From Chitinophaga sp. GbtcB8 (GTDB lineage: Bacteria; Bacteroidota; Bacteroidia; Chitinophagales; Chitinophagaceae), in NCBI RefSeq assembly GCF_019091455.1, contig NZ_JAGXJN010000029.1:49171-113170 (forward strand): DNA of 64,000 nt, given 5' to 3'. Both the position numbers and the translations under genes were made by a program. Of the stretch, positions 44,918 through 53,432 are shown in pieces. The notes under the pieces are model-generated. The model made no database searches. It had not been told where the DNA came from and worked only from the letters and a program-made list of their open reading frames with translations. Within the stretch, counting starts at the first letter, position 1. Each line of letters opens with the position of its first letter.

Positions 44918-47900
44918 ATGAGACCAAAATTGAAGATAGGGCTATTCCTGGGCTTTGGGGTGGCCCTGGTATTAGTGATCACAGCAGGGATCTTTTCTTA
45001 CCTGACCTTTAATAAACAACGTACAGAAGCCGGCTGGGTGGAGCATACGTATGAAGTAATTACCCTGAGCCAGCGTATTAACCGCATTGTGTACGAAATA
45101 GAATCCGCCGGTATCACCTTCCGCAGCACACATGATACGCAATACCTGGCGCCTTATTATGCCCAGCGCAGTAAGCCCTTGCCGCTGGTGCAGGAACTGA
45201 AGAAAATGGTGGCCGATAACCCAGCTGAAGCCCGGCGCGCCACGCAGATAGAAAATAACATGATTGCCCTGCTGAATTTCTGGGAACGGCTGGACACCAA
45301 ACAGGACAGCAATTATATTTTTAGCCATGTAGTACCCATTGCAAAGGAGGAAAGAAAATACCTGAACCAGGTACATACCAGCCTCGCAGACCTGACAACT
45401 GCGGAAAGAAACCTGCTGGTAACCCGTAATGAGCAGAGCAACCGTGCGGTAAGCCGCGCCACAGTTATGCTGATCATTAACACCCTTTTAATTCTTCTGG
45501 TAGCCAGTATATTAATGATCATCTCTTACCGGGAGCTTAGCAATCGTATAAAAGCGCAGCGGGAGCTGAGGCACAAGCTGAATGAGCTGGTAAGCCTGAA
45601 CAATACTACCAATGAAAAGAACTGGCTCCTAAGCGGTATAGGCCAGGTGAATGAAAGCCTGCACGGGCAAACCAGCATAATTCAGCGGGCAGAAAAATGC
45701 CTGCAAACATTGGTACAATACCTGGCCCTGCCTGCCGGTGCGATCTATTATTATGATGAAGAGGAAAAGCTGCTGAAGCTGGCCGCCGGCGTAGCCCTGC
45801 AGGCTAATCCCGTAAAAAACTATACTTTACAGGAAGGTTTGATCGGGCAGGCCGCCACTCAAAAAGAAATACAGGTACTAAAAGATATTCCAGCTCATTA
45901 CTGGCAGATAAGCGCTGCAACCCTGACCGGCCAGCCTGGCGCTTTGTTATACGTACCGTTGTGGGTGGATAACCGGTTAATAGGCGTACTGGAGCTGGCT
46001 TCTTTCCTGGAGGTACAACCCAAGCAGCTAACCTTTTTAAAAGGCGTTACAGATGCTATTGCCATTGGCTTCCAGGCCGCTATTTCCAGAACCCGCATAT
46101 TAAGCCTGCTGGAAACCGTGCAATCCCAAAAGCAGATACTGGAAACGCAACAAGGCAAATTACAGGAAACCAATAGTGAGCTGCGGGCCTCTGAAGAAGA
46201 ATTGCGGGTGCATGAAGAGGAGCTGCGGCAGGTTAATGAAGAAATGAAAGCCAAGAACCATACCCTGGAGCTGGCTAAGCAGGAACTGGCGCGGAAAGCG
46301 CAGGAGGTGGAACAAAGCAGCAAATACAAATCGGAGTTTTTAGCTAACATGTCGCATGGGCTGCGCACGCCGCTGAATAGCGTGTTAATACTGGCCCGTC
46401 TGCTGGAAGAAAATAAAGAGCGCAACCTTTCTGCCAAGCAAATGGAGTACGCCGGCATTATTCACCGCTCCGGCTCCGACCTGTTAAAGCTGATCAATGA
46501 CATACTGGACCTTTCAAAGATAGAAGCCGGTAAGCTGGAGATCAATATAGAGGAGGTGTCCATAGCCGCTGTGATGTACGACCTGGAACAGCTGTTCTAT
46601 TTTGTGGCAGAACAAAAGCAGATCCACTTTATTACAACAATAGCGCCCGGGGTGCCCGCCAATATTCATACAGACAGGCAGCGGCTGGAACAGGTGATCC
46701 GGAACCTGCTGTCCAACGCATTTAAATTCACACCGTCAGGAGGTACCGTACGCCTGCAATGCCATATGCAGGACGATGGTTTGCATATAGCCGTTGCCGA
46801 TACCGGCATGGGCATACCGTTGGATAAACAGCTGCAGGTGTTTGAAGCCTTCCGCCAGGCAGATGGTTCCACCAGCCGCAGGTTCGGCGGTACAGGACTA
46901 GGGCTTTCTATTAGCCGCGAGCTGGTGAAAATGTTAGGCGGTGAAATACGGCTGCAAAGCAGGGAAGGACAGGGCAGCACCTTTACCGTGGTAATGCCCG
47001 TAGCAGCCATTACACAGCAGATTTCTGCCGGCGTGGCCATCCCGCATGCCCCCATACCGTTTGGTTACCAGAAAGAGGCGGCGCCGGTTACAGACGACCG
47101 TGAGCAGCTGAGCAAAGGCGATACCGTAGTGCTGATCATAGAGGACGATGCGAATTTTGCCACCATCCTGCGCGACTTTGCCCGGCAAAAGGGATATAAA
47201 ACAGTGGTAGCGCTGAATGGTAGCGATGGCCTGTTCTTTGCGCGCAAATACCTGCCGGCAGCCATTATACTGGATGTAAACCTGCCGTTTATTGACGGGC
47301 ATAGCATTCTGAAGGTGATCCGCAATTCACCGGAGCTGAAACATATCCTTGTACACATCATTTCTTCCGGAGAAATATCCTTACAGGTAAGCGATCACAT
47401 ACAGGGATACACGCAAAAGCCTTTGCAGATGAATGACCTGGAAGCCGTATTCTCCGGCATTCAATACCATGTGCAGGAAGATCTGAAAAAGGTGCTGGTG
47501 ATATCCGCTAACACCTTGCTGCAGGCGCCCTCCCTGCAACCGCTCAGCGATGAGCGGCAGCTGCACACAGAATACCGCCATGTAAAGCATATACAGGAAG
47601 CAGCCGGCATTTTGCCGCAGGAAAGCTTTGACGGCATAGTGCTGGATATTGGCAGCAATGTGCAGGAAGGCATCCGGCAGCTATCACTGTTAAGGTCTAT
47701 AGTGGGAAAAGATAAGCCACTGATCGTATACCTGGACCGCGACATTTCCGAAGCAGATGAAATGCAGCTGAAAAAAGAAGCCGCTGCCATTATCCGCGAT
47801 TCCACTTTTTCCCGTGACCGCTTGCTGGATGAGCTGGCGCTATTCCTGTTCCGGGTAAATGAAGCAAAGCAAGCTCCTTTGCAGGCAACAGCCCCGGCCC

Positions 47901-48286
47901 CTGCAGAGCAAAGCCTGGAAGGGCAAAAGGTGCTGCTGGCAGATGATGATATGCGCAACCTGTTTTCTTTAAAGGCATTATTATCCGGCAAAGGACTGCA
48001 GGTAATAACGGCTACAGATGGTAAAGAGGCACTGCAGCAGCTGGAAACCCACCCGGATATACGCCTGGTGTTAATGGATATTATGATGCGGGAAATGGAC
48101 GGTTATGAAGCTATACGGCATATCCGCAATAACGAGCGTACCGCCCTGCTGCCGGTAATAGCGCTTACAGCCAAGGCTATGGGCGGCGACCGCGAGAAAT
48201 GTATAAGCGCCGGCGCATCAGATTATATTGCCAAACCGGTAGATGGAAATAAACTTTTTTCACTGTTGCGTGTATGGTTAGGGTAA
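44918..48286 (+). CDS. CHASE3-GAF hybrid histidine kinase with three receiver modules
   Basis: An 1122-residue inner-membrane sensor. Layout: helix about 8-30, CHASE3 sensor about 33-180, second helix about 185-208, GAF about 240-395, coiled coil about 400-465 rich in Glu, HisKA with His480, HATPase about 580-695 (NLLSNAFKFTP, DTGMGIP, GGTGLGLSIS), then receiver 1 (about 725-845, Asp786), a degenerate receiver (about 860-980, LVISANT in place of the acidic pair) and receiver 3 (about 1005-1122, Asp1054). The H-box reads SHGLRTP instead of the usual SHELRTP. CheR and a second kinase follow within 13 bases and by a 1-base overlap. Confidence 0.93.
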   Translation: MRPKLKIGLFLGFGVALVLVITAGIFSYLTFNKQRTEAGWVEHTYEVITLSQRINRIVYEIESAGITFRSTHDTQYLAPYYAQRSKPLPLVQELKKMVADNPAEARRATQIENNMIALLNFWERLDTKQDSNYIFSHVVPIAKEERKYLNQVHTSLADLTTAERNLLVTRNEQSNRAVSRATVMLIINTLLILLVASILMIISYRELSNRIKAQRELRHKLNELVSLNNTTNEKNWLLSGIGQVNESLHGQTSIIQRAEKCLQTLVQYLALPAGAIYYYDEEEKLLKLAAGVALQANPVKNYTLQEGLIGQAATQKEIQVLKDIPAHYWQISAATLTGQPGALLYVPLWVDNRLIGVLELASFLEVQPKQLTFLKGVTDAIAIGFQAAISRTRILSLLETVQSQKQILETQQGKLQETNSELRASEEELRVHEEELRQVNEEMKAKNHTLELAKQELARKAQEVEQSSKYKSEFLANMSHGLRTPLNSVLILARLLEENKERNLSAKQMEYAGIIHRSGSDLLKLINDILDLSKIEAGKLEINIEEVSIAAVMYDLEQLFYFVAEQKQIHFITTIAPGVPANIHTDRQRLEQVIRNLLSNAFKFTPSGGTVRLQCHMQDDGLHIAVADTGMGIPLDKQLQVFEAFRQADGSTSRRFGGTGLGLSISRELVKMLGGEIRLQSREGQGSTFTVVMPVAAITQQISAGVAIPHAPIPFGYQKEAAPVTDDREQLSKGDTVVLIIEDDANFATILRDFARQKGYKTVVALNGSDGLFFARKYLPAAIILDVNLPFIDGHSILKVIRNSPELKHILVHIISSGEISLQVSDHIQGYTQKPLQMNDLEAVFSGIQYHVQEDLKKVLVISANTLLQAPSLQPLSDERQLHTEYRHVKHIQEAAGILPQESFDGIVLDIGSNVQEGIRQLSLLRSIVGKDKPLIVYLDRDISEADEMQLKKEAAAIIRDSTFSRDRLLDELALFLFRVNEAKQAPLQATAPAPAEQSLEGQKVLLADDDMRNLFSLKALLSGKGLQVITATDGKEALQQLETHPDIRLVLMDIMMREMDGYEAIRHIRNNERTALLPVIALTAKAMGGDREKCISAGASDYIAKPVDGNKLFSLLRVWLG

Positions 48287-48299
48287 GCAGGTATATCCT

Positions 48300-49124
48300 A
48301 TGAGTAATGAATTAAGCAATCACGATCTTTCCGGTGTATTACATGTGCTGAAGCTGCAGTATGGATTTGATTTTACCGGTTATATGCAGGCCTCCGTTAA
48401 ACGGCGTATCCTTTATTTCATGGGGCATGAGGGAGTGCCTGGTGTGTTTGACCTGAAACACCGCCTGGTAAATGAGGCCGGTTTCCTGAACCGCATGGTG
48501 CAGTACATAACTGTGAATGTTACGGAGATGTTCCGGGATCCATCGTTCTTTAAAATATTGAAAACACAGGTGCTGCCTAAGCTGGCCGCCTATCCCATTA
48601 TTAAGATCTGGCATGCAGGCTGTGCCACAGGCGAAGAAGCGCTGTCTATGGCCATCTTATTGCACGAAGCAGGTTTATTGAACAGAACGCGCATTTATGC
48701 CACGGACCTGAACCCCGCTAACCTGGAACGGGCCAGGGCGGGTATTGTGCCGGTAAGCGCCATGAAGCATAACACGCACAATTATATACAATCCGGTGGC
48801 CAGGCCGATTTTTGCGATTACTATACTGCCAAATACGACAGTGTGATCTTTAAAAAAGAGCTGCGTAAGCATATTACTTTTTCACAGCATAACCTGGTAA
48901 CAGATGGTTCTTTCAATGAGTTCCAGCTGATCTGCTGCCGCAATGTGTTCATCTATTTTAAACGGGAGCTGCAGGCGCAGGTGTTACGGCTGTTTGAGGA
49001 AAGTTTGTCGCCGCACGGTTACCTGGCCCTGGGCACTAAAGAATCTATTCACGCCGCTGAAATAAGCCGGCAATTTGATACCGTGAATTTGCAACATAAA
49101 ATATACCGCCATAACCAATCATAA
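48300..49124 (+). CDS. CheR-type protein-glutamate methyltransferase
   Basis: A 274-residue chemoreceptor-type methyltransferase that uses SAM to methylate glutamates. An N-terminal helical CheR_N domain (about 5-70) is followed by the SAM-binding fold with IWHAGCATGEEALSMA (about 102-117), IYATDLNPANLERA (about 130-143) and LICCRNVFIYF (about 217-227). There is no chemoreceptor, CheB or CheA nearby; the likely target is the Glu-rich coiled coil of the adjacent kinase or an unlinked receptor. The stop shares one base with the next ATG. Confidence 0.93.
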   Translation: MSNELSNHDLSGVLHVLKLQYGFDFTGYMQASVKRRILYFMGHEGVPGVFDLKHRLVNEAGFLNRMVQYITVNVTEMFRDPSFFKILKTQVLPKLAAYPIIKIWHAGCATGEEALSMAILLHEAGLLNRTRIYATDLNPANLERARAGIVPVSAMKHNTHNYIQSGGQADFCDYYTAKYDSVIFKKELRKHITFSQHNLVTDGSFNEFQLICCRNVFIYFKRELQAQVLRLFEESLSPHGYLALGTKESIHAAEISRQFDTVNLQHKIYRHNQS

Positions 49125-50218
49125 TGAATGTGAGCCGAACAAAAAAGATCACCATCCTGTTGGTAGATGACCGTCCTGAAAATCTTCACTCGCTGCAGGC
49201 TATGCTGGAAGCGGATCACCGGGAGTTTATACTGGCCGGCTCCGGCAGCGATGCCTTAAAGGAAGTACTGCGGCATGAGGAGATCGGGCTTATTTTACTG
49301 GATGTGCAGATGCCGGATATAGATGGCTTTGAAGTAGCCCGCCTGTTAAAGGCTGATCCGGAAACACGCAACATCTCCATTATTTTTGTAACTGCCAGTA
49401 ATAAGGAAGAGCAGGATATGATGATGGGTTTTGAGCAGGGCGCCGTAGACTACCTGTTAAAACCGCTGAATGTAAATATATGCCGTGCCAAGGTGGATGT
49501 GTTTGAACGGCTGTATTTCTATGAACAGGAGCTAAAGCAAACCCTTGAAGAAAAAGAGCATGTGAACGGGCAGCTGGAACGGTTCATGCATACGGTAGCG
49601 CATGACCTGAAATCGCCGCTTTCCGGTGTGGCCGGCCTGTTATTATTACTGAAAGAAGAAAAGCAATTGCAGCAGGCGCCGGAACTTATGAACTACCTGG
49701 AAATGGCTATCAGCTCTGCTACCCAGCTTTCTGATATGATCAGCGCCATACTGGAATACAGCAGCCTTCACCCGCTGCAGCAGGCAGCGGAAGAGGTGGA
49801 TGTGCCGGAGCTGCTGGAACAGCTGGTAGAGCTGCTGTTTCCGCCGGATCATGTGAAGATCCACATTGAGCCGCAGTTACCGGTGCTGCATACCAACCGG
49901 CAAAAGTTATGGCAGGTGTTCCAGAATTTATTAAGCAACGCCATTAAATACAACGATAAACAGGAAACCGTGATCAGTATAGGCGGGGCATTAAAAGGAG
50001 AGTTCTACGAATTTTATGTAAAGGACAATGGCCCCGGTATTGAAGAAAAAGACAACACCCGCATTTTCCGGTTATTTGAAACACTGGATGAGGATGATAC
50101 AAAAGGAACAGGTGTAGGGCTTAATATCCTGAAACTGCTGGTGGAAGCGCAGGGCGGCAAGGTGTGGGTAAGATCTGTAGCAGGGGAGGGGAGCTGTTTT
50201 TATTTTCAGTGGAGATAA
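49124..50218 (+). CDS. Receiver-histidine kinase fusion
   Basis: A 364-residue soluble protein: receiver domain at the N-terminus (about 8-125, LLVDDRPEN, Asp60, Lys near 110), a coiled linker (about 125-150), HisKA with His160 (VAHDLKSPLSG) and HATPase (about 260-364, NLLSNAIKYN, DNGPGI, GTGVGLNIL). No membrane helix, so it takes its input from phosphorylation of its own receiver, presumably by the preceding hybrid kinase, and may pass phosphate to the stand-alone regulator of the divergent operon. Confidence 0.93.
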   Translation: MNVSRTKKITILLVDDRPENLHSLQAMLEADHREFILAGSGSDALKEVLRHEEIGLILLDVQMPDIDGFEVARLLKADPETRNISIIFVTASNKEEQDMMMGFEQGAVDYLLKPLNVNICRAKVDVFERLYFYEQELKQTLEEKEHVNGQLERFMHTVAHDLKSPLSGVAGLLLLLKEEKQLQQAPELMNYLEMAISSATQLSDMISAILEYSSLHPLQQAAEEVDVPELLEQLVELLFPPDHVKIHIEPQLPVLHTNRQKLWQVFQNLLSNAIKYNDKQETVISIGGALKGEFYEFYVKDNGPGIEEKDNTRIFRLFETLDEDDTKGTGVGLNILKLLVEAQGGKVWVRSVAGEGSCFYFQWR

Positions 50219-50247
50219 AAAAAGTGCCTCAACTTTCATTGAGGCAC
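50217..50247 (-). terminator. Intrinsic terminator of the globin-like gene
   Basis: Perfect 9-bp stem GTGCCTCAA / TTGAGGCAC with a 6-base loop; read on the minus strand it is followed by seven T. It overlaps the stop codon of the plus-strand kinase gene and may also stop that transcript. Confidence 0.88.
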
Positions 50248-50272
50248 GTTACTGTATATATGAAAACCCCGT

Positions 50273-50830
50273 TTATTTCTGCACCACTGCAGGGCGTACT
50301 GTTTCTACTACTTTACCAACCTGGCCGATCAGCTGGTCAGAAAGGCCGTTCTTTTTAGCCGCAGCTACCAGGTCCACTATGAACTCATCAAAATCAGCAT
50401 TGGCTGCTTTGCCGTTCATACGGGAGTTCTGGGCCGGGTCGTGCGCAGCCACCATGCTCTTACCGCCATACTGGAAGTTTTTAGCGCCTGTAGCCACACA
50501 GAAAAAGTCTGTCAGATTTTTGCTCAGCGCCTGGAAACCGCTGGTATTGCCGGAGGTAACCTCTGCCAGTAATACGGTAAAGAAACCATTGAGCTTTGAA
50601 TCACCTGCAATTACAAAAATGGCGCTGTCCACTACAGAACGGAGGCCCAGGCGGCCCTTTTCTATCATCATGCCTGCATTCGCAGGGTCGCTTACCATCG
50701 TAGTGCCACCTAAGGAATCATACAGGGTCATTTTAGTGGGAGTGTCTGTATTCTTGTCTTTCTTACAGGATTCCATTACTGCAAAGGCGGCCACCAGGCC
50801 AAGGACAAATAACAATGTTGACTTTTTCAT
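50273..50830 (-). CDS. Truncated-haemoglobin-like lipoprotein
   Basis: A 185-residue lipoprotein with signal segment and lipobox VMESC (Cys22). After a short polar linker the rest resembles a group I truncated haemoglobin: LYDSLGG at the start, LNGFF near 80, NLTDFFCVATGAKNFQYGGKSMVAAH with the probable haem-proximal His130. The placement outside the inner membrane is unusual because truncated globins are normally cytoplasmic. It could bind haem, O2 or NO in the periplasm. A small membrane protein gene lies 22 bases upstream on the same strand and is probably co-transcribed. Confidence 0.82.
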   Translation of the reverse strand: MKKSTLLFVLGLVAAFAVMESCKKDKNTDTPTKMTLYDSLGGTTMVSDPANAGMMIEKGRLGLRSVVDSAIFVIAGDSKLNGFFTVLLAEVTSGNTSGFQALSKNLTDFFCVATGAKNFQYGGKSMVAAHDPAQNSRMNGKAANADFDEFIVDLVAAAKKNGLSDQLIGQVGKVVETVRPAVVQK

Positions 50831-50852
50831 GTGGGTTGATTGATTTTACTAT

Positions 50853-51281
50853 TTAAAAAATGTATTTAACAATGCTGGTGATCTTAGACGCAAAGGAGGC
50901 GCCCATAGCCGGGCATCCCTGCTTCATTTCTTCAGCGCCTGGCAGATACCGGTCACCTGGATAATGAAGCGCCATTTTAAAATTGTGTACGATGTCGGTA
51001 GCGCTGGTTTTTACCGGAAAAAAAGTAAACACCACGATCCTGGACTGCGGGTTTACCATTACGCGGTCTACTCCTTGCTGCTGGTACATCCAGGAAGATA
51101 TCTTATCCGCATCCTGCTGTGAAAGCGGCTGTTTAATATCTATCCGAGCCATAATACGGGTATGTGCATCCGGTGCCTTGGGGCGTGTAACCATATAAAT
51201 GTGTACCGCTAATACTACTGTCAGGCACAGGAATATACTACCTCCCCACAGGAGGATCTGTTTTACAGTTTTCCTTTTCAT
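50853..51281 (-). CDS. Hypothetical single-helix membrane protein
   Basis: A 142-residue protein if started at MKRKTVKQ (51281), which is preferred to an earlier ATG at 51326 because it sits just before the membrane helix (about 7-32). The rest is soluble and probably periplasmic; residues about 45-110 (IKQPLSQQDADKISSWMYQQQGVDRVMVNPQSRIVVFTF) look like a beta-alpha-beta fold reminiscent of heavy-metal-associated domains but without the CxxC motif. A Cys near the end (KQGCPAMGASF) is notable. Likely works with the globin-like lipoprotein. Confidence 0.7.
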   Translation of the reverse strand: MKRKTVKQILLWGGSIFLCLTVVLAVHIYMVTRPKAPDAHTRIMARIDIKQPLSQQDADKISSWMYQQQGVDRVMVNPQSRIVVFTFFPVKTSATDIVHNFKMALHYPGDRYLPGAEEMKQGCPAMGASFASKITSIVKYIF

Positions 51282-51605
51282 AAATGTGTTTTGAATATGT
51301 TTAGGTCCTGTGTATAGCAGGGCCACAGGATTGTTGACCTTAAGAATAATGCTTCTGTATATTTGTTGTTTCCTGGAACGGTTACATATACGAGGGGGTT
51401 TTATAAAAAGTTTGGGAGGGGAGATTTTTTGTTTTGTGGTGTTTGATGGCGAGGAGGGGTGGCTTATAGTAGATAATATTCCTGAGCCTGTAGTTTAAAA
51501 TGATTGATTGAAACTGCTAGTACAAGGAGGAAGTGGAAAATCGGCTGGGGCAGGAAGGATAAAGCTTACGGAAGATAATCACCGCATGTATTGCAGCGAA
51601 TAAAC

Positions 51606-51930
51606 TTAAATGGCTTTAAGTATTTTCATAAATGTATCCGCTTGTTCCTGAGTTTTAATAACTCTGTACTTCGGGTAGTATATCTGCCTCAATTTCTAAA
51701 TAGTTATTGTCGCGTTTTAAGGTAATGAAAGGACCCGATTTTCCGTATCCCAGCCTGTCATACGCCAATACATTGCAATCAGCTAATGCGCCAAGGTTTT
51801 TCGGGAAATCCCTCCAAAGTTCAATACAGCCCAGGCTATCATGTAAAAGAACGATGGTAGGCTTGTTTGGATCTTTTTCATGTTTCAAAACATGTAGTTC
51901 GCCAACAGAAGTGCTAATATTAAAGTGCAT
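51606..51930 (-). pseudogene. Collapsed alpha/beta hydrolase
   Basis: The first 85 or so residues of an alpha/beta hydrolase are intact (TIVLLHDSLGCIELWRDFPKNL, VLAYDRLGYGKS) and then the frame ends at 51655. In another frame directly afterwards the typical C-terminal end can be read (KYRVIKTQEQADTFMKILKAI, stop at 51606-51608). The middle of the gene, with the serine nucleophile and the catalytic Asp and His, is missing. An internal deletion with a frame change explains this. Confidence 0.75.
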
Positions 51931-51999
51931 TGTTGTATCCTCCTCCTTTTGTCATATTCCATACGGAAAATGATGTAATATTACCGGAAATCCATCATA

Positions 52000-52458
52000 A
52001 TGGAATTACCTATTGTTCAATATAAAAGGCACCGCGTTGCTTATTCAGTAGCAGCAGTCATCGGTTTCCTGGCCGCATGCCAGGGTTTTTACTGGCTTGC
52101 AAGTAGGAGTGTAGCTTCGTTTTTCGGCTGGTTTTTTTTGACGATAGGCCTTATTGCATTTGGCCGCTGTACCTGGGTTGCTATTAAAAATTCCCTGGTG
52201 ATGGAGCTGAATCATGAAGGAATTAAATACAAAGGATCTTGTTATGCATGGAACACCCTGCGCAGTTATGGTATAAGGGAGGAGACCGGTGAAAGCGGCT
52301 CATTCAATTACCTGATATTATACTTTAATGATGGCGGAGGCGCGTTAGAGATCCAGCTGGATTGGATGGATAATAATGAATCTATACCGGAACAAATGGC
52401 GGTTTATGCAAAAGCTTTCCAGGTTGAGTTTGATGGGGTAGTGAAAAAGGAAGTGTGA
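52000..52458 (+). CDS. Small membrane protein, STM3941-like
   Basis: A 152-residue protein with two hydrophobic helices (about 13-34 and 40-62) followed by a beta-rich domain (about 68-130, VMELNHEGIKYKGSCYAWNTLRSYGI, YLILYFNDGGGALEIQLDWMD) resembling the PH-like STM3941 group. Function unknown. Its last bases run directly into the truncated PIN toxin gene on the other strand, and the reading frames overlap by about 75 bases, so one of the two ends is likely a recombination scar. Confidence 0.7.
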   Translation: MELPIVQYKRHRVAYSVAAVIGFLAACQGFYWLASRSVASFFGWFFLTIGLIAFGRCTWVAIKNSLVMELNHEGIKYKGSCYAWNTLRSYGIREETGESGSFNYLILYFNDGGGALEIQLDWMDNNESIPEQMAVYAKAFQVEFDGVVKKEV

Positions 52459-52756
52459 GATCAAAGCGCCTGTCATCTTTATCAGGCAGCGTAAGATCTT
52501 TAATTAGGGATCTATAACCTTTTACACTTGCGTCAGGAAAAGCAGTGTTCATTGCCTTTACTGTCTTTCGCAATTTACTTTCTGATAATGCCGGCCGGTT
52601 GATCAGGAGATTGCTGATCCACTCTTGCTGGATTTCATCGGTCCACTTAGGCTTATATAAGTTGGTTGCTGCCAATCGTAACAAAAAATCCCGTAATGGA
52701 GCCGGGTAAAGTACATTGGCATCCAGTATTACAATGGGGTTAAACAAATTGACCAT
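52382..52756 (-). pseudogene. Truncated PIN-domain toxin
   Basis: The first 100 residues are a PIN-domain ribonuclease start: VILDANVLYPAPLRDFLLRLA with the first catalytic Asp, WTDEIQQEW with an acidic residue, and LTLPDKDDR with the second Asp pair. Right after DKDDR (near 52460) similarity stops and the frame runs on into the opposite-strand neighbour, so the last strand-helix part and remaining acidic residue are lost; full proteins of this kind are about 180 residues. It follows its antitoxin with a TGATG overlap. Probably inactive. Confidence 0.75.
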
Positions 52757-53211
52757 CAGTATCCCATGTTAAGTTCTTGTGCTTGTTTAGCAAGAAAATC
52801 AAGGTTCTCTGTTCTGCTCTTTTTCTGTTTCTTATCGTACTCCACCAGGTCTTTAAGCAGGATACGGCGATGTGTACCGGCTTTACTAAAAGGAATGATA
52901 CCTTTTTCCAGCAGTTTAATGACGTGTGGTCTTGAAACGCCCAGTAGATCGGCTGCTTGTTGGGTGCTAACTTCATTATCAGGTTGGATGATGGCAATGG
53001 ATCTTCCATCAGCCATATTATCCAATATGTCGAACAATAAGAACAGTGCCTTGGTTGGAATTTCCAATGGTTCGCCCTTTCCCTGAATATTTATAGTAAC
53101 TACATTGCTACGATCATCTGAAACTTTTTTTGATGCCAGGTGAACCTGCTTGATAGAGGCTTTTGCGATCTGCTGATCCTTTTTAGTAGTTTTTTCAATA
53201 ATTGCGTCCAT
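52756..53211 (-). CDS. Excisionase-type HTH antitoxin
   Basis: A 151-residue DNA-binding protein. Residues about 98-145 form an excisionase/MerR-like helix-turn-helix (VSTQQAADLLGVSRPHVIKLLEKGIIPFSKAGTHRRILLKDLVEY). The N-terminal 90 residues include EIPTKALFLLFDILDNMADGRSIAI, typical of antitoxins paired with PIN toxins. It lies upstream of and overlaps the toxin gene by one base. A palindrome with an embedded promoter box sits 11 bases before its start, as expected for autorepression. Confidence 0.88.
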   Translation of the reverse strand: MDAIIEKTTKKDQQIAKASIKQVHLASKKVSDDRSNVVTINIQGKGEPLEIPTKALFLLFDILDNMADGRSIAIIQPDNEVSTQQAADLLGVSRPHVIKLLEKGIIPFSKAGTHRRILLKDLVEYDKKQKKSRTENLDFLAKQAQELNMGY

Positions 53212-53221
53212 GTCTCTTTAC

Positions 53222-53263
53222 TTTAGCTATACAAATATAGCTAAACGAAATAAACGAAACAAA
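53222..53263 (-). promoter_or_regulatory. Operator-promoter of the antitoxin gene
   Basis: A perfect 10-bp inverted repeat TTTAGCTATA / TATAGCTAAA (53222-53231, 53236-53245) holds TATATTTG on the minus strand (53232-53239), a TAnnTTTG -7 box, and a TTTG -33 box lies 20 bases upstream (53260-53263). A repressor on the palindrome would block the promoter. Confidence 0.8.
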
Positions 53264-53293
53264 ATAACTACCAGGCAAGTTACGAGTAAAGAA

Positions 53294-53322
53294 TATAATT
53301 AATTGTATTGCAATTAATTATA
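53294..53322. promoter_or_regulatory. AT-rich 12-bp palindrome
   Basis: Perfect inverted repeat TATAATTAATTG / CAATTAATTATA around a 5-base centre, between the antitoxin promoter and the hybrid regulator gene. Possibly a protein binding site; no T-tract supports a terminator. Confidence 0.5.
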
Positions 53323-53432
53323 AGAATTGTTTGTAGGGGCCTTTTATTGTGAATAAAATGTCAATACACCCCAATTAACCAAAATATTTCCTTACTTTAT
53401 AGCACGTTGTGAATAACATAAATCAGTGAACA

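Noticed and set aside
51310..51498. 62-codon plus-strand frame after a TATATTTG box at 51358-51365
   Set aside because: It begins before the box, has no family resemblance and lies in a region of gene decay; the box alone is weak evidence.
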